Of a DNA stretch of 64,000 nucleotides, positions 20,041 through 31,484 are shown piece after piece. The translations under genes were made by a program, and so were the position numbers. This DNA comes from Chrysogorgia sp. JL179-B06. Taxonomy: Eukaryota > Cnidaria > Anthozoa > Scleralcyonacea > Chrysogorgiidae. The notes beneath the pieces are model-generated. The model saw only the letters and a program-made list of their open reading frames with translations. It was not told the DNA's origin and ran no database searches. The DNA lies in the NCBI GenBank assembly GCA_035772405.1, contig JAYKKM010000003.1:636001-700000 (forward strand). Reading direction: 5' to 3'. The first letter of the stretch is position 1, and each line of letters begins with the position of its first letter.

Positions 20041-20700
20041 ATAATAATAATAATAATAATAACAATATAATACAATAAATGATGTAGTTATATATAGTTA
20101 AAAGTTATTATTATACAACGAGATATTAAAAAAATTCAATAGGTAAAGTAAAATGTCACGATCATTGTCAGAAGAGTGATTTTAATTTAGATTTAAAAAA
20201 AGCAAGACTATCTGAATTTCTAATGTCCAATGGTAAATTATTCCAGTCCTTGAGTGCGCTGAAGGTAAAACGTTGTTTGCCCCAATTGGTTTTAGCCTTA
20301 GGAAGATGTAGATCAGAACGTCTACGAGTGTTATAATGATGAATATTTTTATTTTCTATAAGGTTAAAATCAAAATCCACTAAACCATTAACTGATTTAT
20401 ATACAGCGACACATCGATGAAATTGACGTCTTATAAAAATAGTGGTTTCCATCGTAGAGTTTCAAGGGCTTTACTTGCTGAATAATATGGAGGAATTCCA
20501 AGAATTATTTTCGCAGCCTTATTTTGAAGAATTTGGAGAGAGTCCATTAATGTGACATTATTCTTGTCACCCATTATTCTTGTCATTATTCTTGTTATTA
20601 GCACGGATAGCTTATGCGGTTGATAAATCCTATCCAGTTTACGAGAAAAAATAGCAGGTGCTATGTTGTTGCAGTTGAAAACATGGATAGTGGTATTCAC
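20041..20700 (-). pseudogene. L2/CR1-like LINE 3' fragment with (AAT)n tail
   Basis: Frames 20431-20700 and 20168-20452 (minus) read LMDSLQILQNKAAKIILGIP, ALETLRWKPL, then HYNTRRRSDLHLPKAKTNWG, RFTFSALKDWNNLPLDI and FKSKLKSLF. This is the conserved C-terminal region of L2/CR1 ORF2. A single frameshift near 20440 separates the parts and the RT core is missing. The tail is (AAT)n at 20041-20062. The downstream LINE at 14876-20033 begins right at this tail. Confidence 0.8.
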
Positions 20701-22200
20701 TCACAATTTCCCGCAAATGGCCATTCAGTGGATAGAAAACATATTCACTGGATAGGATTCATCCACTGGATAACCTATCCAGGCATTGGACAACCGACTC
20801 CTGATTCAGTCAGTGCCATAAAAACGTTCTTGACGAAATCCTGAGCAATGGACTTAAAATGGAGGAGGTCAGTCGATTACATCTAAGGTACAAAGACGTG
20901 AACATATTTTTTAAGGGGTATCGTAATCCAGCTTAAATTGATTTTTATTTTCCAGGCAATTATTTTGAGCATTATCGCCGTGAAATATTTCAGCAATATT
21001 TATATACGCTATTTTTTATCATAAATTGTTTTGCAGCGCGATTGTTGTGCAATTCTTGTGTCACTGCATGCTCTGTTGCCGACAGTGTTCATTCGCCTTT
21101 AAGAGTTAAAACAAATGAAGACTTGAAAAGTACGATGGGACAAGAGAGGCTGCATAACCTCCTTATTATTAACATCGAACACACAAAAATGAAGTCATTG
21201 AGAGCGACATGAAGCGAATATTTGACGTATTTGGTTAGCGCAAAACCAGAGACTCGATCTTTTTTTGAAACTGCCAGTTGCAACTAAAGTAGTCGTTCAT
21301 ATGATCACTTTTATCTTCATGTTGCTGCCCTGTTTAGAAGTAGAGAGTATGAACTGTGTTTCTGTTTAATTTCATCAACGCTACCAATACAATAGTACTA
21401 TATTTTGCCGTATTATTAATATTTTGTCTGTAACCCTTTCATTTACATTTACATTTACTAATCCACAAAGGTATAGCCATGGCGTGAATATAAAAAATAA
21501 TACTAGAAGTTACTATCGCAAGGGGAAGTGCTGCCTCGAAAGTCACGGGAAGCCTAATTTTTGATAAAATTTCAAAAATGAATCCACTGTAGTTATGTAC
21601 ACATTTCTATCAATTATTTTAAATATTTTAAATACAGCAGACTTAAATTACAAATGATTATCACTTATCTGAATATAATTGGCAAGGCTTTTGACTGCAT
21701 AGACAGTATACATTATGACTACAGTATGTAGTTGGTGATTGGTAAACAAATTTCTGATAAATCACTGCCACTATAGATCATGCTTCTTACTGTGGCAAAG
21801 CTCTCAGTGGAATCGCAAGTGTGTGATATGTTATGACAAAGCAAGCGCTAAACATATAGGCGCCGACTAAATAAATACCAGAAATGGTATGTAACAGATG
21901 TTTACAATATTGTTGCACCATTATTTATATCGTCTATTAGTTTTATTGTTGAGAATGCGATACTTTCAAGATCTTTGTGATGTATTAGTTCATTGCACAT
22001 GTCGACGACTCCATATTATACTTGTCGTTTGGGAATACACCACAGTCAACTGCAACCACTGTATTTTATTTTCCCAAAGAACTTGTAATATTGTATTTAT
22101 TGCATACCAAATATTATGGTTATCCATGGCACAAAACATTTCGGCAAAAATGTTCTCAATAAAGTGTAGTCTGCTCTTCTTTAAACCATTTCGTTTTCTT
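20701..22200. other. No coding motif; upstream region of the GPCR
   Basis: Near 20700-20785 CACTGGATA-type phrases repeat four times in both orientations, probably a MITE remnant. The rest is AT-rich. The frame at 21898-22311 overlaps the GPCR in a different phase and has no motif. Confidence 0.5.
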
Positions 22201-22208
22201 TTTACAGG
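22201..22208 (+). other. Probable 3' splice site in the GPCR 5' leader
   Basis: A pyrimidine-rich tract (CGTTTTCTTTTTACAG) ends in AG at 22207, nine bases before the GPCR ATG. This fits an intron in the 5' UTR with an intronless coding exon, a common design for cnidarian rhodopsin-type receptors. The upstream exon was not identified. Confidence 0.5.
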
Positions 22209-22216
22209 TTACAATC

Positions 22217-23090
22217 ATGTCAATACCAGAAAACGCCATATTATGGGTCATGGTGACTCTATCTGCTCTTTTGTTCCTCTTAAATGGCACCTTCTTGATC
22301 GTTGTTTGTAAAAACTGGACACTTGTAAAACAAAGAAGGATTACCTATCACGTCACTAACCTTGCAATTGCTGATTCCATAGTTGGAGCAAGCATATTTT
22401 GTACTTTCGTTTCAATAATATATAGCAGCTGGAAGAAACACACTGACGATAGTGTTAACGACAATTACATGGACAGCTACTCTAACGTCTTTACTAGCCG
22501 TGTGTCTGATGGCCATTGAGCGGGCGGTATGCACCAAGAAGCCTCATACCTGGAACCAAATTCTTCCACTGAAAATAATCCTCATAGTCATGACAGTGAA
22601 TTGGCTTCTCACTCTAGCACTGACAATTCTCATGCATTTCTACACTTTGACAATGAGGTTCATCTTGCTGGTTCTCTTCTATATTCCCATCTTTGTGACT
22701 GCAGTGGTGTACATCAATATGTACATGAAGATCTGGAAAACAAAGTCAAACGAAGTAGATGATGGAACCCAGCAGAGTCCTTCCGATGAGATCAAGGAAA
22801 GACGAAACAACCTGATGCAACAGAAAGTTGGTAGTTTTGTTCTTGTTCTAACACTGGTGTTGCTAATAACTGTGTCTCCTTCATTTCTTACTCTTGCAGT
22901 CGAAATTGCATGCGAACTATTCAAGTTAAACTGCAAGTTTTTTGAAAATGTCCACATGCTTGCGCATTATCTCATGATGTTGGAAATGGTGAATTTCATC
23001 GTCAATCCGATCATCTATGTCTGGCGAATAAGTATGTATCGCAAGGCGTTTTGGAAAATGTTTGGTAGGGCTGACAGTGAAAACTCATAA
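22217..23090 (+). CDS. Class A (rhodopsin-like) GPCR with an apparent frameshift between TM2 and TM3
   Basis: The ATG at 22217 starts TM1 (NGTFLIV, Asn1.50) and TM2 (NLAIADSIVG, Asp2.50). Frame one stops at 22519, and the frame open from 22419 carries TM3 (LLAVCLMAIERAV, ERA in place of DRY), TM4 (NWLLTLALTI), TM5 (FYIPIFVTAVVY), TM6 (LLITVSPSFL) and TM7 (NFIVNPIIYVW), ending at 23090. The overlap 22419-22519 must contain a one-base indel, in extracellular loop 1. The second extracellular loop is very short and the usual TM3 cysteine is not seen, features shared with melanocortin-type receptors. All seven helices remain, so this is either a very recent pseudogene or a base-call error in an active plasma-membrane receptor. 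Ligand unknown. Confidence 0.8.
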
Positions 23091-24256
23091 AGATATATAT
23101 ATGATATATCCGTCTACGACACATAACGAATCAGAAACAAATAATTTTAGCAAAGGGGACATATGGCGTAACATCAGGACGATTTTGTATAAGACGTCGC
23201 TTTTATTTCACCACGAGAACTCCTCAATTCAGTACGTACACTAAACTGTTCAATTATGTACATTTATTCTTTATGGATGATGATGGGATCAGGCGCCATT
23301 TTGTTTACAAAATATGCCGTCGCAAATTTGGAAGCAACCTTCCCAGGATGCTTCGCGGACCTGTAGAGGAGGCCAACCCAGTGAACTCTATAAAGACTGG
23401 AACGCTAACTCCATCAACCCGGCCGTATGATTGAATGAAGCCAAAATTCCCGCCATGGGGGCTGACATGTAGGTATAAAACACGCGTGTTGACCGCGTGT
23501 AGTGTACGAAACAGCCACTCGGCGACGTTGTAGGTATAAAACACGCGTGTTGAGTTGCGTGTAGTGCACGAAACGGCAGTGGCCAGCAAATAATCGTAGG
23601 GTAGGATGGCTGAACGGAAAATTTTCAACTTTTTTGGAGCTAGGCTGTTTCCCAGTTGCTTTTTAAAAGGGCAAAATGCAATACGTTGGTTGAGCTTTCT
23701 TTTCAAGAATTTCTAGCGATGGATGTGGCTTAACAAATAAAATATCCGTCAAACAAAAGGGAAATATGCACCGAAATTTGAAAAAATACAGGTTTCTGTT
23801 GATTTTCTTTGCTGTCATTTGATCTTTTGAAGACTTTTATGACAATATTTATTAAGATAAATATCAAAACACAATTTAAGTTTACTTTTTGTGTGTGTTA
23901 CTGCTAAATCCAATATTTGACGGCACGAAAAATAACTCAGTACGTCCAGTATTACTACCTCACTCAGTTTATGTAAAACACATTTTCTCTGCGTTTTTCG
24001 CAACAGATATTTGACAGTGCTCTTCTGTTATTGTTCCTCTAAAATGTCTTTCAGTTTGAAAATGTGTCAATGTGAATCTCGATGTTTTTCCCAAATTATT
24101 CTTGATCAAAAAAGAAGTTGTGACCTTGCATTATTTACATTTGTTTGTGGGTTAATCTTTCCTGTATTTCTTGCTTTTACTGGCTATTTCACCATTGAAA
24201 TTACATACTGTGAAACAATAAATCTAGACAAGAAATAGTGTGATATTATTTTATTT
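23091..24256. other. No recognised gene; 60-bp direct duplication and two unassigned frames
   Basis: GGTATAAAACACGCGTGTTGA followed by GCGTGTAGTG and ACGAAAC occurs at 23471 and 23530, a direct duplication with a 59-bp period and a TATAAA-like box in each. A 133-codon minus frame (23305-23706) covers it and a 75-codon plus frame (24011-24238, one hydrophobic stretch LFTFVCGLIFPVFLAFTGYF) lies beyond; neither shows a known motif and I do not call them genes. Confidence 0.5.
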
Positions 24257-25035
24257 TTCGTACCCAGGGTCTTCTCAGTGTCCGAGGGAGCGCCCAGGAT
24301 GGGAGGGGAGTGGAGCGAGGGAAGAGAAGACCCTGGTAAAGGCTAGTCACGTGACTCCAATGATATTGGATTATTTTGTAACCTGGCTTATTCTCGCTTA
24401 TATTATCCGGGGGGGCCGGATCGCTGTGAAAACATATATGGATAATTTAAAAATATTACAATTTATTGGAAAGACAGTAAGTACGGACTGCAGACAGACG
24501 TTGAAAGATGGTGGATTACTTCGAAAAATACGTTGATTTACTGGACATTTGTTGCTGTCATAAGATAAACATGATCAACGCCAGAACAGTTCGAATACAG
24601 TCTGACTATGACTATTATTTTAAATATTAAAAGTGTTGAAAGCATTTATAGGGATTTCAGATTTGTGGTGTGGTTTCGGTCTCGACGTTTTATATTCAAA
24701 CTGCATATTTCCAGATCTGCTACAGGTACTTTAATTCGAACAGTATATTGACCATTGGAGATGTTATTTTTGTAATTATTTATAGTCTGACAAATACAAA
24801 TTAAACTGTTGTTTAATAGTGTTTTGAGTTTTTATTACTTATTGAACATATTACTTACTGTCTTTCCAATAAATTGTAATATTTTTAAATTATCCATATA
24901 TGTTTTCACAGCGATCCGGCCCCCCGGATGATATAAGGTTACAAAATAATCCAATATCCTTGGAGTCACGTTATCAGCCTTTACCAGGGTCTTCTCTTCC
25001 CTCGCTCCACTCCCCTCCCATCCGGGTACGAGGTT
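24257..25035. mobile_element. Long-TIR MITE family A, copy 2
   Basis: Starts with CGTACCCAGGGTCTTCTCAG and ends with the inverted remnant GGGTACGAGGTT. It shares the internal landmarks GATGGTGGATTACTTCGAAA and AAGTGTTGAAAGCATTTATA with copy 1. The outermost bases and TSD are decayed. It carries about 150 bp near 24680-24845 that copy 1 lacks. Confidence 0.8.
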
Positions 25036-25074
25036 GTAGAGGAGGCTTGGTGTTACACCATGGTTACACTGAGA

Positions 25075-25510
25075 ATGATAGAGAATTGTAGGATTAATTA
25101 TTATGTATTTTTCATTCTATCTTGATTCTCATTGGTTGTAAGGAAACAACTAACTCAAGAGAGCGTTCAATTGCAAGTGAGACATTTTAGTGTGAATAGA
25201 CTTAACCAATATACGTCGAGTCTATTGATTTATATTAAAATTTAACATTAGATTAATCACTCTATAGAACAGCGCTCTATATGCTTAAAGAGAAGTTAAG
25301 CAAGAACTTAAAATCGTCGAACTTCGCCGAATTTGTTGTTAGAATAGTAAGTATTTGTTAAAAGAAATTTGAGGGTAAGTTTGTGATGTTGTAGACATTA
25401 AGTTAAACAGTTATAAGCTATCTGAATTTGTAATTATTATATAATTAATATTTCTTAGGAAGAAGAAGAAATGAATCTTAACTCTCTGTATCCTAACCAT
25501 ATAGTTTTCA
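25075..25510. repeat. Interspersed repeat R1, copy 2
   Basis: Matches 11047-11472 in the same orientation from GATAGAGAATTGTAGGATTA to ATAGTTTTCAT. It is sandwiched between the family A MITE and the TTAA-type fragment that starts at 25512. Confidence 0.8.
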
Positions 25511-25515
25511 TTTAA

Positions 25516-25803
25516 AGTGCCTTTGCCACCAAATCTTTGGTTTCCATTTTATTTCTCAAAATAAAAATTTACACGTTCCGATTTTGAAATCTGCTATCAG
25601 AACGAAATTTGGTTGAACAGAAGTAATTTTATCAACGGTTGAAATAGCGAAATATGCCGCCACTTCGCATGCGACATTTTCCGGTCGCTTTATTTGGCGC
25701 TGTGACGTCATAAGTATGACAGAGAAAATGGCTACATCTTCAACTGGTTCGTCTCGTCGTCATCATGGAGGAAAATATTGTGTTGCTGACCGTTCTAAGT
25801 AAA
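25516..25803 (+). mobile_element. 5' fragment of a TTAA-type transposon with a possible THAP-protein start
   Basis: TTAA at 25512-25515 is followed by AGTGCCTTTGCCACC, matching the terminal bases of the TTAA MITEs in this window. At 25728 an ATG (context AAAATGG) opens MATSSTGSSRRHHGGKYC and then VADRSK before a stop. A short Ser/Arg/His leader before KYC(V/A) is how many THAP-domain proteins begin, with this Cys as the first zinc ligand. Kolobok transposases carry THAP domains and duplicate TTAA. The match is short, so the identification is tentative; the element is cut off after about 290 bp. Confidence 0.4.
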
Positions 25804-25875
25804 CTATAGTTGTACTAACAGCCATTATTATATGGCTAAGAAAGATGGCGCACGCTGATAGGTTCGTGAGAGGTC

Positions 25876-25945
25876 CGGAAAAAAGCGTATTGCCCTCCCG
25901 GCGCTGTGAGAGGGCAATACAATACGCCTTTTCCCGGACCGGTAA
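25876..25945. repeat. 70-bp hairpin (fold-back element)
   Basis: GGTCCGGAAAAAAGCGTATT GCCCTC pairs with GAGGGCAATACAATACGCC and CCCGGACC around a 12-base loop. Similar GGTCCGGAAC / GTTCCGGACC arms occur at 63873-63946. It may be a minimal MITE; no clear TSD. Confidence 0.6.
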
Positions 25946-27185
25946 GTTTTGGCGGGAAAATTTCTCAGTTGATTTGGATGAAAATAAAAGAGGATTTGAG
26001 TATGTTCGTTGAAAAAGTTCGAACAATAACACGTCCTGGAACATTAGTGTTGCTTTTCTTGAAAGCTGTTTATACAATTAACACGAAGTAAATACCGAAA
26101 CTACTTAAATAATACGATTTACCAAAGTGCAGGAGTCTAATTTCGAACAAAATAATCTCGCAGGTTATTCACAGAGACTAAGAGTATCATGACCATGTTT
26201 TATATTATTAAAACTCGAGGTCGCGCGTGCGGCGCAGTAGCATGTTAACATAAAAACCCGGAGGAACACATGTTATATTCGAGATATCGAAATCATTCAA
26301 GATATCGAAATCTAACTGCATTACAATTCGACACGTAAAATTAAAAACCCATCGATAACTCACTTAACGGTCTATTACCCTCATTATCCAGGAACTTTAC
26401 ATTCACTTTTCCACTCACAAAAGTAAATTGAAGTACCAAAATACTGAGAAATAATAAGGTCGCCACAACACCCGGAACTCTCAGATGTTAACACTATCGT
26501 CGCTGACTATATCGTGTGAATTTTCGCCCCTCGTCACAATACTGCAAAGTTTTCAACTTTGCACTAAAAATAAATAAACATATATAACAAAGACTAAGAT
26601 ACAGGGCTATGGGACAAGGTTTTCAGGGTTCGAAATAGCAACCGGCTCCCGCGATAGCCGGCAGTTTTTGCACCTTGTCGGCGATTTCTTATTTTCAAAA
26701 TAAAACTCAACTTTGGGTTATCGGCGAAATTGCTTTTGCCAAGATCAAAATTATTCCGTTTCTGAATGGTAATATGGTAATTTGTTTTGATTTCTCTGTA
26801 TGTCATCATAACTTTGTCCTGTGATTTTCCTTTGCACAAATGCAGCGATAAAGCGGCAATTCAGGGCCGAAAACTAACGATCTGAATCGCTGTCCAGTTC
26901 TCCTGATCTTGCCATATTTGTTTTTAAGTTGTAGTGTGCCCGCGTTTCGCTTTATACAGTGGCCTCATTATAGCGCATGGAGCGCGCGCATGAGCGAGCA
27001 CGAGACCGCAGACCACAATGCCGTGGAAATGGGAAACAGCGGGCAAAATGTTGACCTAAAAACAGGTAGGTAGACACTCGACTACGGAAGGAATCAGTAC
27101 TGTTACAAGAAATAAAAGTATCAGGAGGTAGATTGTTCTATTGAACTATAGTTGGGGATAGAAAGAAAGCTTGCGTGAGGAGGTT
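25946..27185. other. No gene seen
   Basis: Mixed-composition sequence without motif. GATATCGAAAT is repeated near 26283-26310. The 81-codon minus frame at 26594-26839 and the 61-codon plus frame at 25906-26091 look random. Confidence 0.5.
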
Positions 27186-27840
27186 TTAGTTGCCAGAGGT
27201 AAGATTAAGAACGGGTGGGCGTGATTGTCTTGATCTGCGTGTGACTGGGCGGAGCTGATTTATAGGATCCACAGCTATCAGATGGTTCATGATCTTGTAG
27301 AGTAAGGTTAGCCGGGCATCAGCTCTTCTTAGTTGAAGGGAGCGCCAATTGAGGTCTTCTAGCATCTTTGTAACACTATCAAGGGGGTTGTATCGAAGCA
27401 GCGCCCACCGGGCAGCTCTTCTCTGCACCATCTCTACTTTGTGCGAGCCATTGTTTTCAACTACATGCCTTGGATCCCATATAGTACAGCAATACTCCAG
27501 CTGTGGTCTCACTAGCTGGTATACGCTTTTTCTTTGAGTATTGACGACTTCAGCCTTAGGTTTCTTTTAAGGAAAACTAAGGTGCGGTTAGCACTGGCGG
27601 TAATTTTGTTAATATGGGTATTCCATTTAAGATCTTTTGTTAGGTGCACACCAAGGTACTTGGTACTTGCCACAGACTTTAGGGTTTTACCATGTAGAAT
27701 GTAGTCACGATGTGTCAGTGACTTATTACGGGTGACCCTGAGGACCTCACATTTGTCTGGATTAAACTCCATCAGCCAATCTTGTTCCAAGACTTGTAAA
27801 TTGTTCAAATCAGACTGCAGCTGATCACATTGGTCTTCGC
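27186..27840 (-). pseudogene. LINE reverse-transcriptase C-terminal fossil
   Basis: Two adjoining minus frames read LNNLQVLEQDWLMEFNPDKC, STKYLGVHLTKDLKWNTHIN, ANRTLVFLKRNLRLK and then RPQLEYCCTIWDPRH, VEMVQRRAARWALL, LEDLNWRSLQLRRADARL. This is the RT thumb and C-terminal region of an APE-type LINE. The frames meet near 27512 with a shift. Its 5' side is cut at about 27850 by the 3' tail of another minus-strand LINE. Confidence 0.8.
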
Positions 27841-27859
27841 TATATGTATTGTTAGATAT

Positions 27860-29190
27860 GATATGAAAACTTTATTTAATGAGGGTAGCACATAATAGTG
27901 CAAGCACTAACAACCTTGTGGCCCTCTCAATATAAATATACAAATATGTTAGAAATAGATATGATATACAGTGTGAAGATATTACTAATACATGTTAATA
28001 TTAATTTGATTATAGAAGATAAAAATTATCTAAAAAATTATAAATTAAAATGATGATAGTGTTTTTGTTCTTCTAAAAAGTTTATAAACAAATTCGACCT
28101 CAGAGATTTTACACTTGGTAAAGTTCTTACAGATATCGGTAAGCAATTCCATATCTTTACACTAGTAGCCGAAAATGTTCTCCCACCTTCAGTAATACGA
28201 TTGTATTTAGGTGGGATAAAAGTACATTTGGTATTTCTAGTATTACGAGAATGTCGATCTCCATTTAAAACAAGTAATTTATCCAGATAACTGGGCGTAC
28301 TTCCCTTTGTCCGATTAAAAGCGTAGTAGCATCTTCGTATGTCCGCTTCTTTGTAAAATGGAAGCCAACGAAGTTCGTTAAACAATGGAAGGAAGGGTGG
28401 CGTGGATGAACATTTAAAATAACCCTTGCTGCTCGTTTCTGTAGTTTCAAGAGTTTCATTAGATTTTGATTTGAACACGAAGTCCACACTACGCTTGCAT
28501 ACAATAATAATGGCTTGATCATACTATTATAAAACAGAGCTCTTTCTTTGCGTGGAAGATAACTTCTAATGCTTTTAAGTACTCCTATGCGTTTGGATAT
28601 TTTCTTGCACATATTTTCAACATGGTGATCGAAGTTTAGTTCATCATCAATTTCAAGACCCAATAATTTAACATGTGTGGTTTGTTTGTGTCATCTGCAA
28701 ACAGGTGAACATTTGAATGGACATGCATAATTAGGTAAGTCGTTGATGTAAGTTAGGAACAGAATGGAGTGCCCCAGTGCTCTGTCATTGGTCCTAGAAA
28801 GCACAGGAAGGTATGGAGACTGGTCTCCATCAATCACAACGCGTTGTTGGCGCCCATGAAGAAAACACCCTATCCATTGCAGCGTATCATTTCTTATACC
28901 ATAATAATCCAGCTTAGCCAGTAACTTTTTATGGCACACCTTATCGAAGGCCTTAGAAAAATCCATAATAACTACATCAGTGTGCTTGCGTTCAGAAAGA
29001 TTTGTTTGGAGAGCTGTGGTAAGTTCAAGCAATTGGGATTCACAAGATCTGGCATGTCTAAATCCATGTTGCAAGTTATAAGTTATGTTGTACTGGTTGA
29101 AATGAGATACCAAGGAGCATGTTATGATGTGTTCCAGAAATTTGCTACAGATGCAGGTTAGTGAAATTGGGCAATAGTTTGTAGGACAGT
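27860..29190 (-). pseudogene. Second LINE fossil (RT core and C-terminus)
   Basis: Minus frames 28691-29113, 28265-28663 and 28038-28487 carry the RT in order: LQHGFRHARSCESQLLEL, VVIMDFSKAFDKVCH, TYINDLPNY, then LGLEIDDELNFDHHVENM, LLYASVVWTSCSN, LQKRAARVILN and SVKIWNCLPISVR. The PQGTVLGP motif is degraded and the frames are separated by shifts. The 3' UTR reaches about 27865, next to the older fossil downstream. It differs from the intact LINE at 14.9-20 kb. Confidence 0.8.
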
Positions 29191-29207
29191 CTTTGTCACC
29201 TTCTTAA

Positions 29208-30012
29208 AGTGTCCCTGACATCAAAATTTTTTATTGTAGTATTTGGAATAACTTTTAAAATGATAAAGTAACTTCTTTTGAACATTTTCGCTTCTTCGCT
29301 TTCTTTTTGAGATATATCAGTTTGTTTGATATGCAAATGTACGGAATTTACGTCACACATGCATAATGAGTTATTGCCTATTGGAGAATGTTATGATATC
29401 TTTGCCTTCATCAAATGAAAACACTAAAGTTTTTTGGTTTTTTTGCTTTGGTTATCTCGATCCTTACCATCTGATGATGAATTATTGATCATAAATAATC
29501 TTGGCGTGGTGTAGAAATGGAGTATTGCGGCCCTCCTGAGCTACAGTTGTTGTGTATTATTATTAAATTAACAGTAATTATTTATTATTATTATTTGTAA
29601 ATATACTTTTAAATTCTGGGTCCGCAGTAATTGGCTATGCTGTTGCGGTCACCCTGCCATTGTTTTATAACTATATAATGTAATCTATGTTAGGTTTGTT
29701 TTTTTGGTGCACAATGGTGAAGCTAATAAAATAAAATAAATAAAATAAAATGTGAATAACACGTGTGCGTGTTTCTCCCACAACACCAAACTTCTTGATT
29801 TTAAAGGATTTCGTTCGAGAATGAAGAGATACACACATTTCTCCAATAAGTCATTTTGCATGTGTGACGTAAATTCCGGACATTTGCATATCAAACAAAC
29901 TGATATATCTCAAAAAGAAAGCGAAGAAACGAAAATCTTCAAAAGAAGTTACTTTATCATTTTAAATGTTCTTCCAAATAAGACAATGAAAAATTTTGAT
30001 GTCAGGTGCACT
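29208..30012. mobile_element. TTAA-flanked MITE (family T) with a retroelement tail inserted
   Basis: TTAA at 29204-29207 and 30013-30016. Left end AGTGTCCCTGACATCAAAAT and right end ATTTTGATGTCAGGTGCACT are inverted, and the arms pair over about 180 bp (AAAATGATAAAGTAACTTCT, GATATATCAGTTTGTTTGAT). Comparison with the copies at 45191 and 48742 shows roughly 320 extra bases at about 29430-29755, ending in an AATAAAATAAA run: a LINE/SINE 3' end inserted on the plus strand. Confidence 0.82.
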
Positions 30013-30081
30013 TTAATAAGTGAAAATGAGGTCAGACGTAACGAGGTCAGAGGTCAGGTCCGGAATGAGAACCGGTGTAGA

Positions 30082-30810
30082 CCTCTTTCATAATGGCCGC
30101 CAGTGTAAATATTCTTTTATATGCATGCAAATTAGCCTTTCTGACCTCGTTACACTGATCTCGAAAGAAGACTGGATCGAGCAGAAAGAAGACTGGATTG
30201 AACAATAGTTCAGAAAATGAAACCGGACGTCCGCCATTACTAGGGACCAACTGAGAATCCTACGAGGTTTTTTGTTGGATTATACGCTATGTACCATCGA
30301 AAAATAAAATAATTTTACTATAAAGAGGACCAGAAGACATTTTCAAATCACTGGGTAAAACGATTCATGGCCTACCTACAGATTTACTGCAACTTTGGTC
30401 CCTTGGTAATGGCCGCCGTTGGCTCTAATTATCCAGTGAGAGAAGCCTAATATGAGACGTCAAATTAGGTTGAAGATTTTATGCATTTAATGTTAACAAA
30501 GAAACTATATTAGCCAGACACTAAACCTATTTCGCGAGTTTCGCGAGCGTCACAGTTTCATTTGCTGGCAAACTCGGAGCTTCTAATGATCTCTCGTCAA
30601 TTTACATTATGCAAATATGCAAGCTTCAAAATCAGCTCATCAGATACAATAGATGGCTCAATCCAGTCCTATTTTTGAGATCAGTGCCTCGTTACAAAGC
30701 AAAGATTCTTTGGAATTACAGACACACGAACGAGGTCAGAAATGCTAATTTAAATGAATATAAAATAATATTTAATTTGGGTGCCATTATGAAAGAGGTC
30801 TATAATGTTG
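30082..30810. mobile_element. MITE with CCTCTTTCATAATGGC ends, hosting a hAT MITE
   Basis: AGACCTCTTTCATAATGGC on the left and GCCATTATGAAAGAGGTCT on the right begin imperfect inverted arms of about 80 bp (both contain TTTATAT and TTTCTGACCTCGTT). The interior is almost entirely the hAT-type MITE at 30153-30686. A similar short element is at 56660-56812. Confidence 0.6.
30153..30686. mobile_element. 534-bp hAT-type MITE (family H, copy 2)
   Basis: Ends CACTGATCTCGAAAGAAGAC and TCCTATTTTTGAGATCAGTG, with CCTCGTTA duplicated at 30145-30152 and 30687-30694 (exact 8 bp). It shares GAGAGAAGCCTAATATGAGA and the stretch after it with copies 1 and 3. Contains no transposase. Confidence 0.88.
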
Positions 30811-30825
30811 ACGAAGGCATCTCCA

Positions 30826-31465
30826 AACCTCGTACCCAGGGTCTTCTCAGTGCCCGGAGGGAGCGCCCGGGATGGGAGGGGAGTGGAGCGAGGGAAGAGA
30901 AGACCCTGGTAAAGGCTGGTCACGTGACTCCAAGGATATTGGATTATTTTGTAACCTGGCTTATTTTCGCTTATATCATCCGGGGGGCGGATCGCTGTGA
31001 AAATATACCACAAACTTTTATAATTGAAAGCAAAGTATATGGATAATTTAAAAATATTACAATTTATTGGAAAGACAGTACGGACTGCAGACAGAAGTTG
31101 AAAGATGGTGGATTACTTCGAAAAATACGTTGATTTACTGGACATTTAATTGCTGTCATATTAAAGATAAACTATGATCAACGCCAGCACAGTTCGAATT
31201 TACAGTCTGACTATGTGACTATTATTTTAAATATTAAAAGTGTTGAAAGCATTTATAGGGATTTCAAATTTCTGGTGTGGTTATATTTTTAAATGATCTA
31301 TATACTGATACTGTACTTTCAAGTTTGTGGTATGTTTTCACAACGATCCGGCCCCCCGGATGATATAAGCGAGAATAAGCCAGGTTACAAAATAATCCAA
31401 TATCCTTGGAGTCACGTGACCAGCCTTTAACAGGTCTTCTCTCCCCTCGTTCCACTCCCCTCCCG
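30826..31465. mobile_element. Long-TIR MITE family A, copy 3 (right end truncated)
   Basis: Begins AACCTCGTACCCAGGGTCTT and follows copy 1 closely through the interior. The right arm stops near CACTCCCCTCCC at 31465, about 45 bases short of the expected end, where the helicase-bearing element begins. That element probably landed in or next to the MITE end. Confidence 0.82.
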
Positions 31466-31484
31466 GCGGCGTTAGGGGCAGGGG

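Noticed and set aside
21898..22311. 137-codon frame upstream of the GPCR as its first exon
   Set aside because: It is in a different phase, overlaps TM1 and lacks motifs; the acceptor at 22207 lies inside it.
23305..23706. 133-codon minus frame as a gene
   Set aside because: No motif, and it crosses a 59-bp direct duplication; composition does not stand out.
24011..24238. 75-codon plus frame with one hydrophobic stretch as a membrane protein
   Set aside because: Single helix in AT-rich DNA is expected by chance; no start context, homologue or neighbour supports it.
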